Origin: Candidatus Kapaibacterium sp.
Lineage (GTDB): Bacteria > Bacteroidota > Ignavibacteria > Kapaibacteriales > UBA2268
Length of the DNA stretch: 64,000 nucleotides
NCBI GenBank assembly: GCA_023957315.1
Contig: JAMLHE010000013.1
Span: forward strand, 29,825-93,824
Reading direction: 5' to 3'
In this document: in pieces, positions 37,042 to 46,057 of the stretch
How the letters are laid out: each line of letters begins with the position of its first letter
Position numbering within the stretch: position 1 is the first letter of the stretch
The notes under the pieces: model-generated
Told to the model about the DNA's origin: nothing
Database searches by the model: none
What the model saw: only the letters and a program-made list of their open reading frames with translations
Position numbers and translations under genes: made by a program

Positions 37042-37917
37042 ATGAAATTTACAAAATATGCCTTTTTTACTCTGATTTTAGCTTTCGTAGCTTGTTCATC
37101 GGTTGATTCGGGCTCGCAGAAGAAGAATTTGCTTTGGAAGGTCGAATCAGGCGGCAATGTCGTCTATTTGCTTGGCTCTATTCACATCGCCGATGAAAGC
37201 TTGTACCCCTTGGATACAGTAATAATCGAATCTTTCGAGGAATGTGAATATCTCGTGCTCGAGCTGGACCCGAGTGCTCATAGTGCTTTCGACATTTACA
37301 AATATATGTCCTACGAAGGCGATACATTGCTGAAGAATATGATTACAGCCGACCAATACGCAAAAATCAAAGAATACATGGACAAGCACAATGTTCCCGA
37401 GATGGCTTTCGGTAGCTTCAAACCATGGGCAGCTGTGATGACACTGCAATCCTTGGAAATGCTGAGTAATGGCTTTTCGCAACACGAAGGCATCGACATG
37501 CACTTCCTCGAGAGAGCAAAATCGTCCGGCAAAATGGTGAAAGAGCTCGAATCATTAGAATTTCAAATGTCAATGATGAATAGATTGAACGCTTATACCG
37601 GCGAATATTTGGATTATACATTAGCCGAGCTTGAGGATACCAAAAAATATGTAAAGGAGCTGATTGACGCATGGAAGCAGGGCGATTCTGACATGATTTA
37701 CAATATTTCTCAGGAAGGCAATCAGCATGAAGGATTTGAACAAGTGATGGAAGATTTGAATTACTCGAGAAATGTCACTATGATGAAGAAAATCGAGGAA
37801 TATATCGCCTCGGGAGAGAAGCACTTCATTGTGGTCGGCTCGCTTCATTTATTAGGTGAACGTGGAATAGTACAGCTTTTGGAAAGCAAAAATAAATATA
37901 AAATCAAACAATTATAG
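37042..37917 (+). CDS. TraB/GumN-family lipoprotein
   Basis: 291 residues. Lipoprotein signal peptide with lipobox LAFVACSS (Cys near residue 19). Family motifs: VVYLLGSIHIADESLYPL, the acidic EYLVLELDPS segment and the C-terminal HFIVVGSLHLLGERGIVQLL. TraB/GumN proteins belong to the Tiki/EreA-like superfamily of putative metal-dependent hydrolases or proteases; these GxxH residues are the likely metal ligands. Envelope location; substrate unknown. 13 bases before the SDR gene, probably one operon. Confidence 0.85.
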   Translation: MKFTKYAFFTLILAFVACSSVDSGSQKKNLLWKVESGGNVVYLLGSIHIADESLYPLDTVIIESFEECEYLVLELDPSAHSAFDIYKYMSYEGDTLLKNMITADQYAKIKEYMDKHNVPEMAFGSFKPWAAVMTLQSLEMLSNGFSQHEGIDMHFLERAKSSGKMVKELESLEFQMSMMNRLNAYTGEYLDYTLAELEDTKKYVKELIDAWKQGDSDMIYNISQEGNQHEGFEQVMEDLNYSRNVTMMKKIEEYIASGEKHFIVVGSLHLLGERGIVQLLESKNKYKIKQL

Positions 37918-37930
37918 GAATAATCATTAA

Positions 37931-38701
37931 ATGTTAAAAAACAAAATCACTCTAATCACAGGTGCGTCAGCCGGAATTGGCAAAGCGTGTGCGGAAGTAT
38001 TCGCAGAAGCAGGTTCAGACCTGATTTTAGTTGCCCGAAGAATCGAATTGGCAGAAGAATTAGCAAGCAATTTGAGCGAAAAATATGGCGTAGAATGCAT
38101 CGCCATCCAGCTTGATGTCCGAAATTACGACGAAGTTGCCGACCGACTGGGAAATTTACCCGAAAAATGGCAAAATGTTGACATTTTAATCAATAACGCC
38201 GGATTAGCCCGCGGATTGGACAAAATCCAAGATGGCAGCCTTGATGATTGGGAAGAAATGATTGACACCAATCTAAAGGGCTTGCTCTATGTGTCGAAAT
38301 TGATTTTGCCCGGAATGGTAGCACGCGACAGCGGGATGGTCATCAATATTGGCTCAATAGCAGGCAGAGAAGTCTATCCCAAAGGCAATGTTTACTGTGC
38401 CACCAAACACGCTGTCAGAGCGATTTCCCAATCAATGGTTATAGACCTAAACGGCACAAATGTCCGCACGTGCAACTTAGACCCGGGCATGGTCGAAACC
38501 GAATTTTCGCTCGTCCGATTTCGCGGAGATGCACCAAAAGCGGAGCAAGTTTACAAAAGTTTCAAACCATTAAGTGGGGAGGACGTTGCCCAAATAGCAC
38601 TATTTGCAGCCAGCAGACCGCCACACGTCAACATTCAGGACATCATGGTGACTGCGATATCCCAAGCGAGCGCCCAAATTGTTAATCGCACAGGCGTCTA
38701 A
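37931..38701 (+). CDS. SDR-family oxidoreductase (YdfG-like)
   Basis: 256 residues, classical short-chain dehydrogenase: cofactor motif TGASAGIGKA (about 10-19), NNAG (88-91), catalytic Ser142 in NIGSIAG, Tyr155 and Lys159 in YCATK. ARR at about 35-37 after the second strand suggests NADP(H). Similar in layout to YdfG 3-hydroxy acid dehydrogenases; the actual substrate is not shown. Confidence 0.88.
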   Translation: MLKNKITLITGASAGIGKACAEVFAEAGSDLILVARRIELAEELASNLSEKYGVECIAIQLDVRNYDEVADRLGNLPEKWQNVDILINNAGLARGLDKIQDGSLDDWEEMIDTNLKGLLYVSKLILPGMVARDSGMVINIGSIAGREVYPKGNVYCATKHAVRAISQSMVIDLNGTNVRTCNLDPGMVETEFSLVRFRGDAPKAEQVYKSFKPLSGEDVAQIALFAASRPPHVNIQDIMVTAISQASAQIVNRTGV

Positions 38702-38709
38702 AAATTTCA

Positions 38710-38741
38710 TTTGGAAATAACAAAATTTTGTTATACTTTTG
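38710..38741 (+). promoter_or_regulatory. Bacteroidota-type promoter of tRNA-Ser
   Basis: TTTG at 38710-38713 and TACTTTTG (TAnnTTTG) at 38734-38741 with a 20-base spacer. Both boxes are perfect. The tRNA starts 35 bases after the -7 element. Confidence 0.7.
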
Positions 38742-38775
38742 CTAACTGCATTTAAGCCAATGTATCTTTAGAAAC

Positions 38776-38865
38776 GGAGAGGTGGCAGAGAGGCTGAATG
38801 CACCGGTTTGCTAAACCGACGTAGTGGTACAACCGCTACCGAGGGTTCGAATCCCTCCCTCTCCG
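38776..38865 (+). tRNA. tRNA-Ser (anticodon GCT)
   Basis: 90 bases, class II. Acceptor GGAGAGG pairs with CCTCTCC (38858-38864). The anticodon loop TTGCTAA gives GCT, reading AGC/AGT. The long variable arm is GTAGTGGT-ACA-ACCGCTAC. The T arm is GAGGG-TTCGAAT-CCCTC. Discriminator G. CCA is not encoded. The first anticodon-stem pair appears to be a C-A mismatch. Confidence 0.95.
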
Positions 38866-38879
38866 CTAAGTGAATTCAT

Positions 38880-38919
38880 AAGCCCTTGTAATATAATATG
38901 TTACGAGGGCTTGTTTTTT
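38880..38919 (+). terminator. Terminator after tRNA-Ser
   Basis: Arms AAGCCCTTGTAA (38880-38891) and TTACGAGGGCTT (38901-38912), one mismatch, followed by GTTTTTTG. Confidence 0.75.
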
Positions 38920-39258
38920 GTTTCCAACATATTACCGGATTCATATTTAAAAATATACTTAGTAGGGACCCTAACAGCATTCAGCCCGAACAGTTGGTCA
39001 TTCTGTGACGAAGTCGAAGAATCAAGTTTTTGTGAAAGAGGTGGTTTCTTCACTTCGTTCAGAATGACGAAAGAGATAGTTCAGACAAGCTTTTTCCGCC
39101 AGGTGTTACACCTGACGGAGAAAAACAAACACTTGTAGGGACAAAACAGCATTCTGTCCCTACAATATATTTATCCGCTTCCTGAACCTGTCGAAGGGAA
39201 GAGTGCATCTAAGAAACGCCTCGTTATGTTAAACATAGGCATACACGAAGATGCAACA
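38920..39258. repeat. Mosaic of dispersed palindromic repeats
   Basis: No gene. In order: an inverted repeat of the CATTCTG...GAAGTCGAAGAATC type (about 38998-39068, a common Bacteroidota intergenic element), the CCGTCAGGTGT palindrome (39096-39118), a perfect 11-base inverted repeat TTGTAGGGACA / TGTCCCTACAA (39133-39143 and 39155-39165), and an inverted TTCGACAGG-type repeat (39176-39198). Confidence 0.7.
39096..39118. repeat. Dispersed palindrome, copy 2 (CCCGTCAGGTGT type)
   Basis: Core CAGGTGTTACACCTG flanked by CCGC / ACGG; one mismatch in the arms relative to the copies at 31104 and 61514. Confidence 0.75.
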
Positions 39259-39801
39259 TTAACTTCTATAAAAAATGCTTTTTCTATTTTGGTTAAAGTT
39301 TTTGGAGTATAAATGAATTAGAAATTCTTCAATTGCAGAAATACTACCAAAAACACAAATTAAAAACATCAACAAATCTGATTGAATAAAAAATGGAACC
39401 AAGAATAAAAGAATGGCTGTTATTTTAATTCCAATAGTATGAAGTATTCCCAAAGTCTGATATTTGAATAAGACGATGATAATAGATATAAGTCTTAATA
39501 TTGCAATTGCAGCAATGCAAAGAATGACATCATTGGATACATCAATATAAGGGTACAAAACAACCCCTAAGACCACAACCCAAAAAATGTCAGCCATAGA
39601 ATCGAGTTTCTCACCCAGTTTAGTTTCTACTTTGAATTTTCTAGCAATGTATCCGTCAAGCACATCGGTAATACCACATAAGAAATGTACTATTAAAAAC
39701 TCTATACTAAACGGCTTTAAGAAAATTAGCGCAAGGACAAGAAATATTCGTGTAACTGATAGCGAATTTGGCAATATCTTAATATCAATATTTTTTAGCA
39801 T
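39259..39801 (-). CDS. CDP-alcohol phosphatidyltransferase
   Basis: About 180 residues from the ATG at 39799-39801 (MLKNIDIKILPNSLSVTRI); an upstream start at 39912 would add 37 residues unlike the family. The diagnostic motif is complete: TDVLDGYIARKFKVETKLGEKLDSMAD fits D-x2-D-G-x2-A-R-x8-G-x3-D-x3-D (written here across 27 positions as two parts: TDVLDGYIAR and KLGEKLDSMAD). Four to six membrane helices. PgsA/PssA-type phospholipid synthase; the alcohol acceptor cannot be told. Confidence 0.85.
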   Translation of the reverse strand: MLKNIDIKILPNSLSVTRIFLVLALIFLKPFSIEFLIVHFLCGITDVLDGYIARKFKVETKLGEKLDSMADIFWVVVLGVVLYPYIDVSNDVILCIAAIAILRLISIIIVLFKYQTLGILHTIGIKITAILLFLVPFFIQSDLLMFLICVFGSISAIEEFLIHLYSKNFNQNRKSIFYRS

Positions 39802-39930
39802 ATTTTCATTCAAATTGGAAATTGTATAATCATCTGCTTTGAAACAGAAGGACTCCACTTTTAAAGAGGAGTCCACCAAAAATCGATTTTTTACACCATA
39901 CCGGAGATTCAAGAAGGGTATAACATATTT

Positions 39931-41334
39931 CTATTCCTCCCGAATAAGACGGACAGACAAGCCATAATTTCTTTGATAACCGGAAGTATATATTTTTGTA
40001 CTTTCGTATTCTAAACCCCTGTAAGTGGGCCAATTGTTCCCTGTAAATTCGTCTTTATAATATGACCACCATTGAGCATCATATCCTTCACCAAAGAAAT
40101 GTCCATTGGCACGAAAACCTGCGGGAAAACCATAAAATCCACTTTTATTAAAATCAGGATGTTCGCTTATGAGGTCTGGTCCCCAACCATCCCACAAATC
40201 TTTGCCACCTGCTAATTTAGCTCCCTCAGTTGTACCTCTTTCTCCTTGTTTATCTGCTTCTTCCTGACTCATTCCCAAATACATTTCCAACTCTTTCCAA
40301 TCATCGTCACTTGGCACTCGCCAACCCACAGGTGCTAAACCCCGTGGATCATTTACAGCCCAAAAGTTATATAACTTTCCGTATAATTCAACATTTTTGG
40401 GGTCATTATGTAGATAGCACCAAGCTCCTGTTGTCAACTTGTCCCATTCTTGCGGATCTTGCACTTGAGGTATCTTATCTCCATTTCTGTAGTGTGATAC
40501 ATCAAGATTCCTTGTCATCCATGTTTGGTTACCGATTATTACAGCATCTGATTTCGGGCGGTCTCCGGCTCCCAGCCAATCCGGAGGAAAGAGATTGATT
40601 ATTATTTCTTCGCCATCTAATAGCAACAATATCCCTCCTACAAGTCCGTATTCCTCATTAAATACAAAAGTAACTTTCTCTGCAATTAAAAAGTCTTTCA
40701 AGTTCTCTTCAACTCTAATAGTTTTTAGTTTTCCCATATTGGTTTCCCAATCAGGCACTGAGCTTTTGTGTACAACTCTTCGTTCTCGATAAATTCCTTC
40801 ATCGCATGTGAAAGCATATACATCTCCAACTTTAGAAGAATATTTGACTAATGTGTTCGGTTTACTTAAATCACCTTTAGAAAGATAAAAGTCTTGGATT
40901 CCCTCGCTGGTAATTTTTAGCTTTAAATCATGACCTACTTTAAACCCTTCTGTGCTATTAGTATCAAAAGTAATACCACGTTTTGTAGCATAATCAAATA
41001 TTTCATTATCGCTGATAATATCAGGCATGTATTTTGATTTCAAAGTCATAAAATCTTCCACACTGATTTCAGCTATGCCTTCTGTAGTGACAATACCTTG
41101 GTTATTAGAAGTTATTTTTATTGATCTCTTGATTTTCTCAAATTCCGGGCTTCCCTTTTCGATAATTACCTTAAATTCATTACCCGGTTTTGTCAAATCA
41201 AGTTCGGTTTCGCCGCCTATATCAATAACTCCGTTGCCACCGTTTTTGTCTGGACCACTTGATTCATCACACGCAAATAAGCCTATCAGTGCTAAAACTG
41301 ATATTAAATAAAATACTTTAATGAAACTGTTCAT
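39931..41334 (-). CDS. FISUMP-domain lipoprotein
   Basis: 467 residues. Lipoprotein signal peptide with lipobox IGLFAC (Cys about 22). The N-terminal half (about 40-250) is of unknown fold. The C-terminal half (about 265-467) is a Fibrobacter-succinogenes-major-paralogous (FISUMP) domain: IGNQTWMTRNLDVSHYRNGDKI ... GAWCYLHNDP ... YGKLYNFWAVNDPRGLAPVGWRVPSDDDW ... GFPAGFR ... GLSVRLIREE. FISUMP domains are found on many surface lipoproteins and secreted proteins of this group; function unknown. Lies 27 bases after a small membrane protein gene on the same strand. Confidence 0.8.
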   Translation of the reverse strand: MNSFIKVFYLISVLALIGLFACDESSGPDKNGGNGVIDIGGETELDLTKPGNEFKVIIEKGSPEFEKIKRSIKITSNNQGIVTTEGIAEISVEDFMTLKSKYMPDIISDNEIFDYATKRGITFDTNSTEGFKVGHDLKLKITSEGIQDFYLSKGDLSKPNTLVKYSSKVGDVYAFTCDEGIYRERRVVHKSSVPDWETNMGKLKTIRVEENLKDFLIAEKVTFVFNEEYGLVGGILLLLDGEEIIINLFPPDWLGAGDRPKSDAVIIGNQTWMTRNLDVSHYRNGDKIPQVQDPQEWDKLTTGAWCYLHNDPKNVELYGKLYNFWAVNDPRGLAPVGWRVPSDDDWKELEMYLGMSQEEADKQGERGTTEGAKLAGGKDLWDGWGPDLISEHPDFNKSGFYGFPAGFRANGHFFGEGYDAQWWSYYKDEFTGNNWPTYRGLEYESTKIYTSGYQRNYGLSVRLIREE

Positions 41335-41361
41335 TTCAAAAACTCCTTAATAGTTAAAAAA

Positions 41362-41937
41362 TTAATTTTGTTCTCTATTTGTAGTGTTAACAAATAACAT
41401 AATTAATTCAGACAAAAAATGAGACAGAAAGATTATAAGAAATCCGTAAATTGGCATTAGAACAATCATCAAAAAACCTGTCCCAAGAAAACTAACTCCA
41501 ATGATTTTATAAAGCAATTCAACTTTCTGACCTAATAAGATTGATGTAGTTGAAGCAAAGACAAATCCTATAATGCCAACCCACAATCCCGACCAAATCC
41601 CAAATGTTCTCAATAGATGTATAAACTTGTAAATCAAAATAGGTTGATTGATTGTATCATTATTATAAGGTATAGTTTTTCTCATTTCTCGCCATATTAA
41701 AAAACTTACCCATCCCATAATAAGAAGTGCTACCCACAATATCATGAAAGATAAAGTAAATTTCATCGGTATTTTAAAAATACTGTTTGAGTAGGCGAGA
41801 TATAACACATATAAAGGGAAAATCAAATTTGTAATTGCAATCAAATCATAAAGCCATAGGAATGGTTTATCAAAGAAATCTCTTTTCTCAATTGATATAA
41901 GTAACCTCCTAATCCTAGAAACTGTTTGTTTCGGCAT
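41362..41937 (-). CDS. Small integral membrane protein
   Basis: 191 residues with about four hydrophobic helices (about 28-50, 60-80, 115-135, 145-180) and basic ends. Not recognised. Upstream partner of the FISUMP lipoprotein gene, so perhaps functionally linked. Confidence 0.55.
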   Translation of the reverse strand: MPKQTVSRIRRLLISIEKRDFFDKPFLWLYDLIAITNLIFPLYVLYLAYSNSIFKIPMKFTLSFMILWVALLIMGWVSFLIWREMRKTIPYNNDTINQPILIYKFIHLLRTFGIWSGLWVGIIGFVFASTTSILLGQKVELLYKIIGVSFLGTGFLMIVLMPIYGFLIIFLSHFLSELIMLFVNTTNREQN

Positions 41938-42505
41938 AGATCAATTCCTAAATATTAATGTACAAAATACTGGGTTCTCATATTTGGCGAAGTCACACTA
42001 ATATGAGAAGATAAATAGAGCCACTTGACCGTGTGATGCCACATACGGATTCTTTAGAAGCAAGTCATTAGGTAGTTACTAATGGATATTGAATAGGTAT
42101 AAGTATTCCATGTTTACTTTTTGATATTATATCCATTTTATGATAGAAAAGAATGTAAAATTATTAAAACTTATTAACAAAAACTTTAACAATTTGTATC
42201 GACATACACATTTTTCAAAGAACATCTTAAGATTTTCACTTAATCATTAATTTAAATATAAATAATATTCACATTACTTACAAACAAAATATTACTTTAT
42301 TTATGCTTTAAGTAGTAAATATATCATGGGGAAAACTAAATATATAATTAATATCCTCTATATTATCTTTTATATCAATACAAACTATTATTTATTTAAT
42401 ACTAATTATTATGTTAGACTTGTTAAATTATATAATATGATGCTGAATAGTACTATTTTATCAGACATATTCAGCATCTATGAAAGAAATATTTAAATAT
42501 AAATT
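41938..42505. other. Long AT-rich intergenic region
   Basis: 568 bases, no convincing ORF or RNA gene. The only clear structure is an inverted repeat with perfect 11-base arms GATGCTGAATA (42439-42449) and TATTCAGCATC (42468-42478), about 30 bases after the stop of the gene at 42506; it lacks a T-run, so a terminator role is uncertain. Confidence 0.5.
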
Positions 42506-44071
42506 CTAATTCTCCGGATATGTCAACGTCGCTCCGCTTATTAGGTAAATCTGATAGCCTTGCCCCGGGAGCATATCGCCAATCATGTTGATATCGAAAG
42601 CGGGATAGAAGACGTTGCCCATGTTGTCCTTTGCGATTACGAGTTTATCATCAGCAACGAGCGAAGCAAGGGCAATCTCAATATCCATAGCATTATCGCG
42701 TAGGTATGCGAGCATATTCCAACCCGTTGTGAGAGTGATTTCAGTCGTTTCAGGTACAACTTTCTCGCCCGAAATCGTGAGTGTTTCAGCGCTCGACATA
42801 TAGACTTGATAGCCCTGCTTCACGTCCCAATTTCCAATATCGTTAATATCAAACTCGGGATAGTAAATCTGCCCGGAATTATTCTTCACGATGACGGTAC
42901 TTCCCTCAATTGCGGAGAAAACATTTTCGAGTGCAGCAAATTCCGGTTCAACATATGTAGAAATCAGATTCCAACCGAGGTTGAGTGTAATGTTGTGTTC
43001 GAAAATATCTATTGATTCAAAATCAATTATTTTAATATTTTGAATTGATATGCTCTCGACCATACCATTTTTGAAATATATCATTAACGAATCATTTGCA
43101 GAAACTGACCCTACAATACAACGAACTGAAAAGCCTTTAACCCTACTAGTGTACCAACTGTCTAGAATAGAGCTCCAGTTGATCAAGTACCTCCAATAGG
43201 CGCCCGACCCTTGGCTTGCAGAAGCCGTCCACCAGTTACCTCCTGAATTTAGACCGTTGAAGCCACCATTTAATTCACGTAAACCGCCAGGAAGAGAGGA
43301 AAAGCCACTGCTGTTATTAGAATTTAAGTTATTTCCAATACAACAAGTTGCATTATTAGTATTCCACCTCTCCTTTGCTGCAAGCGACTTTGCGATAAGG
43401 TGATTGTTATTGTTGCACCAATATTGGTTATTAGTTCTTAAATAGGAATGTAGTGTTGACCAATCCACTTCACTCGGTATAAGATAGCCGGATGGTGCTA
43501 ATCCACGTGAATCATTTACTGCATACCAGTTATACAGTTTCCCGTATATTGCACCGTTGGCAGGGTCATTGTCGTAATAACACCAGGCACCTTCATTTTT
43601 ATTTCCAGCATCTACCCAGTCTGCATCACTTACTGCGTGTCGTATTGTATCGCCATTTCGGTAATGACTTAAATCAAGATTTTTAACCATCCAAACTTGA
43701 TTGCCAATGGTTACAGTTTCGAAATTGTCCTGATTTTGAATGAATATGATACTGTCTATATCTGATACTAAATAGGACTTAGTTAAGTCAGAATAATAAA
43801 TGTTAAAGTACTTTAAATCATTTCCGGTTAGAAATTTCAACGAATCTAATGCCGATATCTGATATGATGCAGATGAATCTATCTTGTAATATACTTTCAT
43901 TGTATAGTTATTATTGAATTTTTTAATCTCTAATTTATCGATATCATTAATATCATATACTATTGTATCATTGCTAGCATTTGTAGAAAATTTTATCATA
44001 GTTTTTGAAGCTGAATATGTTACTACAAATGATAAAAACAAGATACATAAAGCTGTTATAACTCTCTTCAT
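42506..44071 (-). CDS. Secreted FISUMP-domain protein with tandem GWN C-terminal modules
   Basis: 521 residues from the ATG at 44069-44071 (MKRVITAL), which has GGAG six bases upstream; the earlier ATG at 44083 has none. Signal peptide, an N-terminal region (about 22-115) of unknown fold with repeated LDSLKF/DSIIFI-type strands, a FISUMP domain (about 120-325: VTIGNQVWMVKNLDLSHYRNG ... GFSVRCI), then two GWN modules (GWNLISTYVEPEF... and GWNMLAYL...) to the end, almost identical in DNA to those of the genes at 44264 and 47467. This swaps a GWN tail onto a FISUMP domain, showing the tail is a portable unit. Confidence 0.7.
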   Translation of the reverse strand: MKRVITALCILFLSFVVTYSASKTMIKFSTNASNDTIVYDINDIDKLEIKKFNNNYTMKVYYKIDSSASYQISALDSLKFLTGNDLKYFNIYYSDLTKSYLVSDIDSIIFIQNQDNFETVTIGNQVWMVKNLDLSHYRNGDTIRHAVSDADWVDAGNKNEGAWCYYDNDPANGAIYGKLYNWYAVNDSRGLAPSGYLIPSEVDWSTLHSYLRTNNQYWCNNNNHLIAKSLAAKERWNTNNATCCIGNNLNSNNSSGFSSLPGGLRELNGGFNGLNSGGNWWTASASQGSGAYWRYLINWSSILDSWYTSRVKGFSVRCIVGSVSANDSLMIYFKNGMVESISIQNIKIIDFESIDIFEHNITLNLGWNLISTYVEPEFAALENVFSAIEGSTVIVKNNSGQIYYPEFDINDIGNWDVKQGYQVYMSSAETLTISGEKVVPETTEITLTTGWNMLAYLRDNAMDIEIALASLVADDKLVIAKDNMGNVFYPAFDINMIGDMLPGQGYQIYLISGATLTYPEN

Positions 44072-44221
44072 AGCGAACTCCATAATTTAAAAAAAAATCA
44101 AATCGTCAATCTCAAATATCTTGTTAATACAATGTTGAATAATGCTTTAGAAACATAAATCAAATTGTTTGTGAATTCAAGAATAATCCTTCACCTGAGA
44201 AAAAAATGAAGATTTAAAAGT

Positions 44222-44254
44222 ATCCTTCCGAAGCTTGCGAACCTTCGGAAAGAT
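44222..44254 (-). terminator. Terminator-like CTTCCGAAG hairpin after the YEYW-repeat gene
   Basis: Imperfect inverted repeat, arms about 15 bases around a 3-base loop (ATCCTTCCGAAG... / ...CTTCGGAAAGAT). Ten bases after the stop on the minus strand. Same family as the hairpin at 47425. Confidence 0.5.
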
Positions 44255-44263
44255 AAAATTATT

Positions 44264-46048
44264 CTAATTCTCCGGATATGTCAACGTCGCTCCGCTTATC
44301 AGGTATATTTGATAGCCTTGCCCCGGGAGCATATCGCCAATCATGTTGATATCGAAAGCGGGATAGAAGACGTTGCCCATGTTGTCCTTTGCGATTACGA
44401 GTTTATCATCAGCAACGAGCGAAGCAAGTACAATCTCAATATCCATAGCATTATCGCGTAGGTATGCGAGCATATTCCACCCCGTTGTGAGAGTGATTTC
44501 GGTCGTTTCAGGCACCACTTTTTCACCCGAAATCGTGAGTGTTTCAGCGCTCGACATATAGACTTGATAACCCTGCTTTATGTCCCAATCTCCTATATCA
44601 TTAATATCAAACTCAGGGTAGTAAATCTGCCCGGAATTATTCTTTACTATGACAGTGCTTCCTTCAATTTCGGAGAAAACGTCTTCGAGTGCAGCAATCT
44701 CCGGCTCTACATAGGTGGAAATCAGATTCCAGCCTGTATTTAGCGAAATACTTTGCGCAGCCTCCACAGTCGTAAATGACCATACTTCCGACCAATCACT
44801 ATAAATGTCCTCATATTCTGCTTTAATTCGCCAATAATAAGTTTTTAAATCAACTAAATTAATTTCATATTGAGTTACATTTGTAAGCGAATCATACACC
44901 ATAATATTGGAAAAATCATTTGTATCTGATATTTGAATATAATATTTGCTAATGTACGGAATAATATTCCATTTTAAAATTGTATCAGTTTTTATGTTTG
45001 AATTATTGGCAGGGGATTTTAATATCGGTTTGGAAACTTCAAATCCTTCATAAATAAATGTATCCGACACTGCGACACTCCATTTTCCAACTGAATCCAT
45101 ATATTGCATGTGTAACACGTGCAAACCCAATGTATCCAATTCGGGACATTGCAAATTAATTATTTCTGAAAATGTTTCTTCTTTATTATCTAATATTAAT
45201 GTAAAAATAGTTTCAAGATTGTTATCAAACCAATAGCGATATCCGTAAATTTTATTCGACGAATATTCGATTTCATTAAATTCAGTATCATCAGGAATGT
45301 AAAAATAGCTGGTTTGAGCAATAGACCACTTGTCATGGTTATCTTGGAATCTGATTACGAATTTGTGAATTCCAGAGTTTATATTCTCAAATAAAAAGTT
45401 AGAATCAAGATTCAAAAGGGATGTATTTGGGTTTATCGCCCCATATTTTCTATCAACATAATTATCATCAATCCAATATTCATAAGCTGTGAGAGTATTA
45501 TTTGGATAATTATAATTATCCATTAATGAATCATTTGCAGGTTTGTAGAAAAAACTTGTTTGAGCAACTGACCACTTGCCAAAGCTATCTTTGAATCTGA
45601 TTACGAATTTATGAATTCCTGAATTTATGTTCTCAAATAAGAAGTTAGAATCAAGATTCAAAAGAGATGTATTTGGGTTTATCACCCCATATTTTCTATT
45701 TACAAAATCATCATCAACCCAATATTCATAAGCTGTGAGAGTATTATTTGGATAATTATAATTATCCATTAGTGAATCATTAGCCGGTTTGTAGAAAAAA
45801 CTTGTTTGAGCAACTGACCATTTATTTAAACTATCCCGAAACCGAATGTTGAATGTATGAATTCCTTGAACCAAATGTGTTAAATCTATGTTTTCTGATA
45901 AATATAGATTGGAATCTGCATCGTTAATTACATTTTGAATTCTATTTTCAAAACCATAATCAATCCAATATTCATAATTTGTTAATTTATTTGCAAAAAT
46001 AACATTAACGGAAAGAAAAATAATGGAATATAGTAAAATGTTTCTCAT
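44264..46048 (-). CDS. Secreted YEYW-repeat protein with Fn3-like domain and tandem GWN modules (locus 2)
   Basis: 594 residues, same architecture as the gene at 6431: signal peptide (about 1-19), four repeats opening (Y)EYW(I/V)D or RYWFDN and closing KWSVAQTSFFY, an Fn3-like domain (about 345-430, ending DWSEVWSF), then two GWN modules. Repeats 2 and 3 are recent duplicates with a 246-base period in the DNA. It begins nine bases after the beta-helix gene at 46058, so co-transcribed. Function unknown; extracellular structural protein by inference. Confidence 0.7.
   Translation of the reverse strand: MRNILLYSIIFLSVNVIFANKLTNYEYWIDYGFENRIQNVINDADSNLYLSENIDLTHLVQGIHTFNIRFRDSLNKWSVAQTSFFYKPANDSLMDNYNYPNNTLTAYEYWVDDDFVNRKYGVINPNTSLLNLDSNFLFENINSGIHKFVIRFKDSFGKWSVAQTSFFYKPANDSLMDNYNYPNNTLTAYEYWIDDNYVDRKYGAINPNTSLLNLDSNFLFENINSGIHKFVIRFQDNHDKWSIAQTSYFYIPDDTEFNEIEYSSNKIYGYRYWFDNNLETIFTLILDNKEETFSEIINLQCPELDTLGLHVLHMQYMDSVGKWSVAVSDTFIYEGFEVSKPILKSPANNSNIKTDTILKWNIIPYISKYYIQISDTNDFSNIMVYDSLTNVTQYEINLVDLKTYYWRIKAEYEDIYSDWSEVWSFTTVEAAQSISLNTGWNLISTYVEPEIAALEDVFSEIEGSTVIVKNNSGQIYYPEFDINDIGDWDIKQGYQVYMSSAETLTISGEKVVPETTEITLTTGWNMLAYLRDNAMDIEIVLASLVADDKLVIAKDNMGNVFYPAFDINMIGDMLPGQGYQIYLISGATLTYPEN
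45347..45830. repeat. Two tandem 246-bp coding repeats
   Basis: Matching positions are offset by exactly 246 bases (82 codons), e.g. 45347 to 45593 and 45481 to 45727, with few differences. They encode YEYW repeats 2 and 3. Confidence 0.8.
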
Positions 46049-46057
46049 TTTTCATTC

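Noticed and set aside
36951-37157. Minus-strand ORF of 68 codons upstream of the sigma gene
   Set aside because: It mostly overlaps the start of the TraB/GumN gene, has no ribosome site, and its end covers the box-pair region.
42439-42478. Terminator after the gene at 42506
   Set aside because: Perfect 11-base arms but an 18-base loop and no T-run; kept only as an inverted repeat in the intergenic description.
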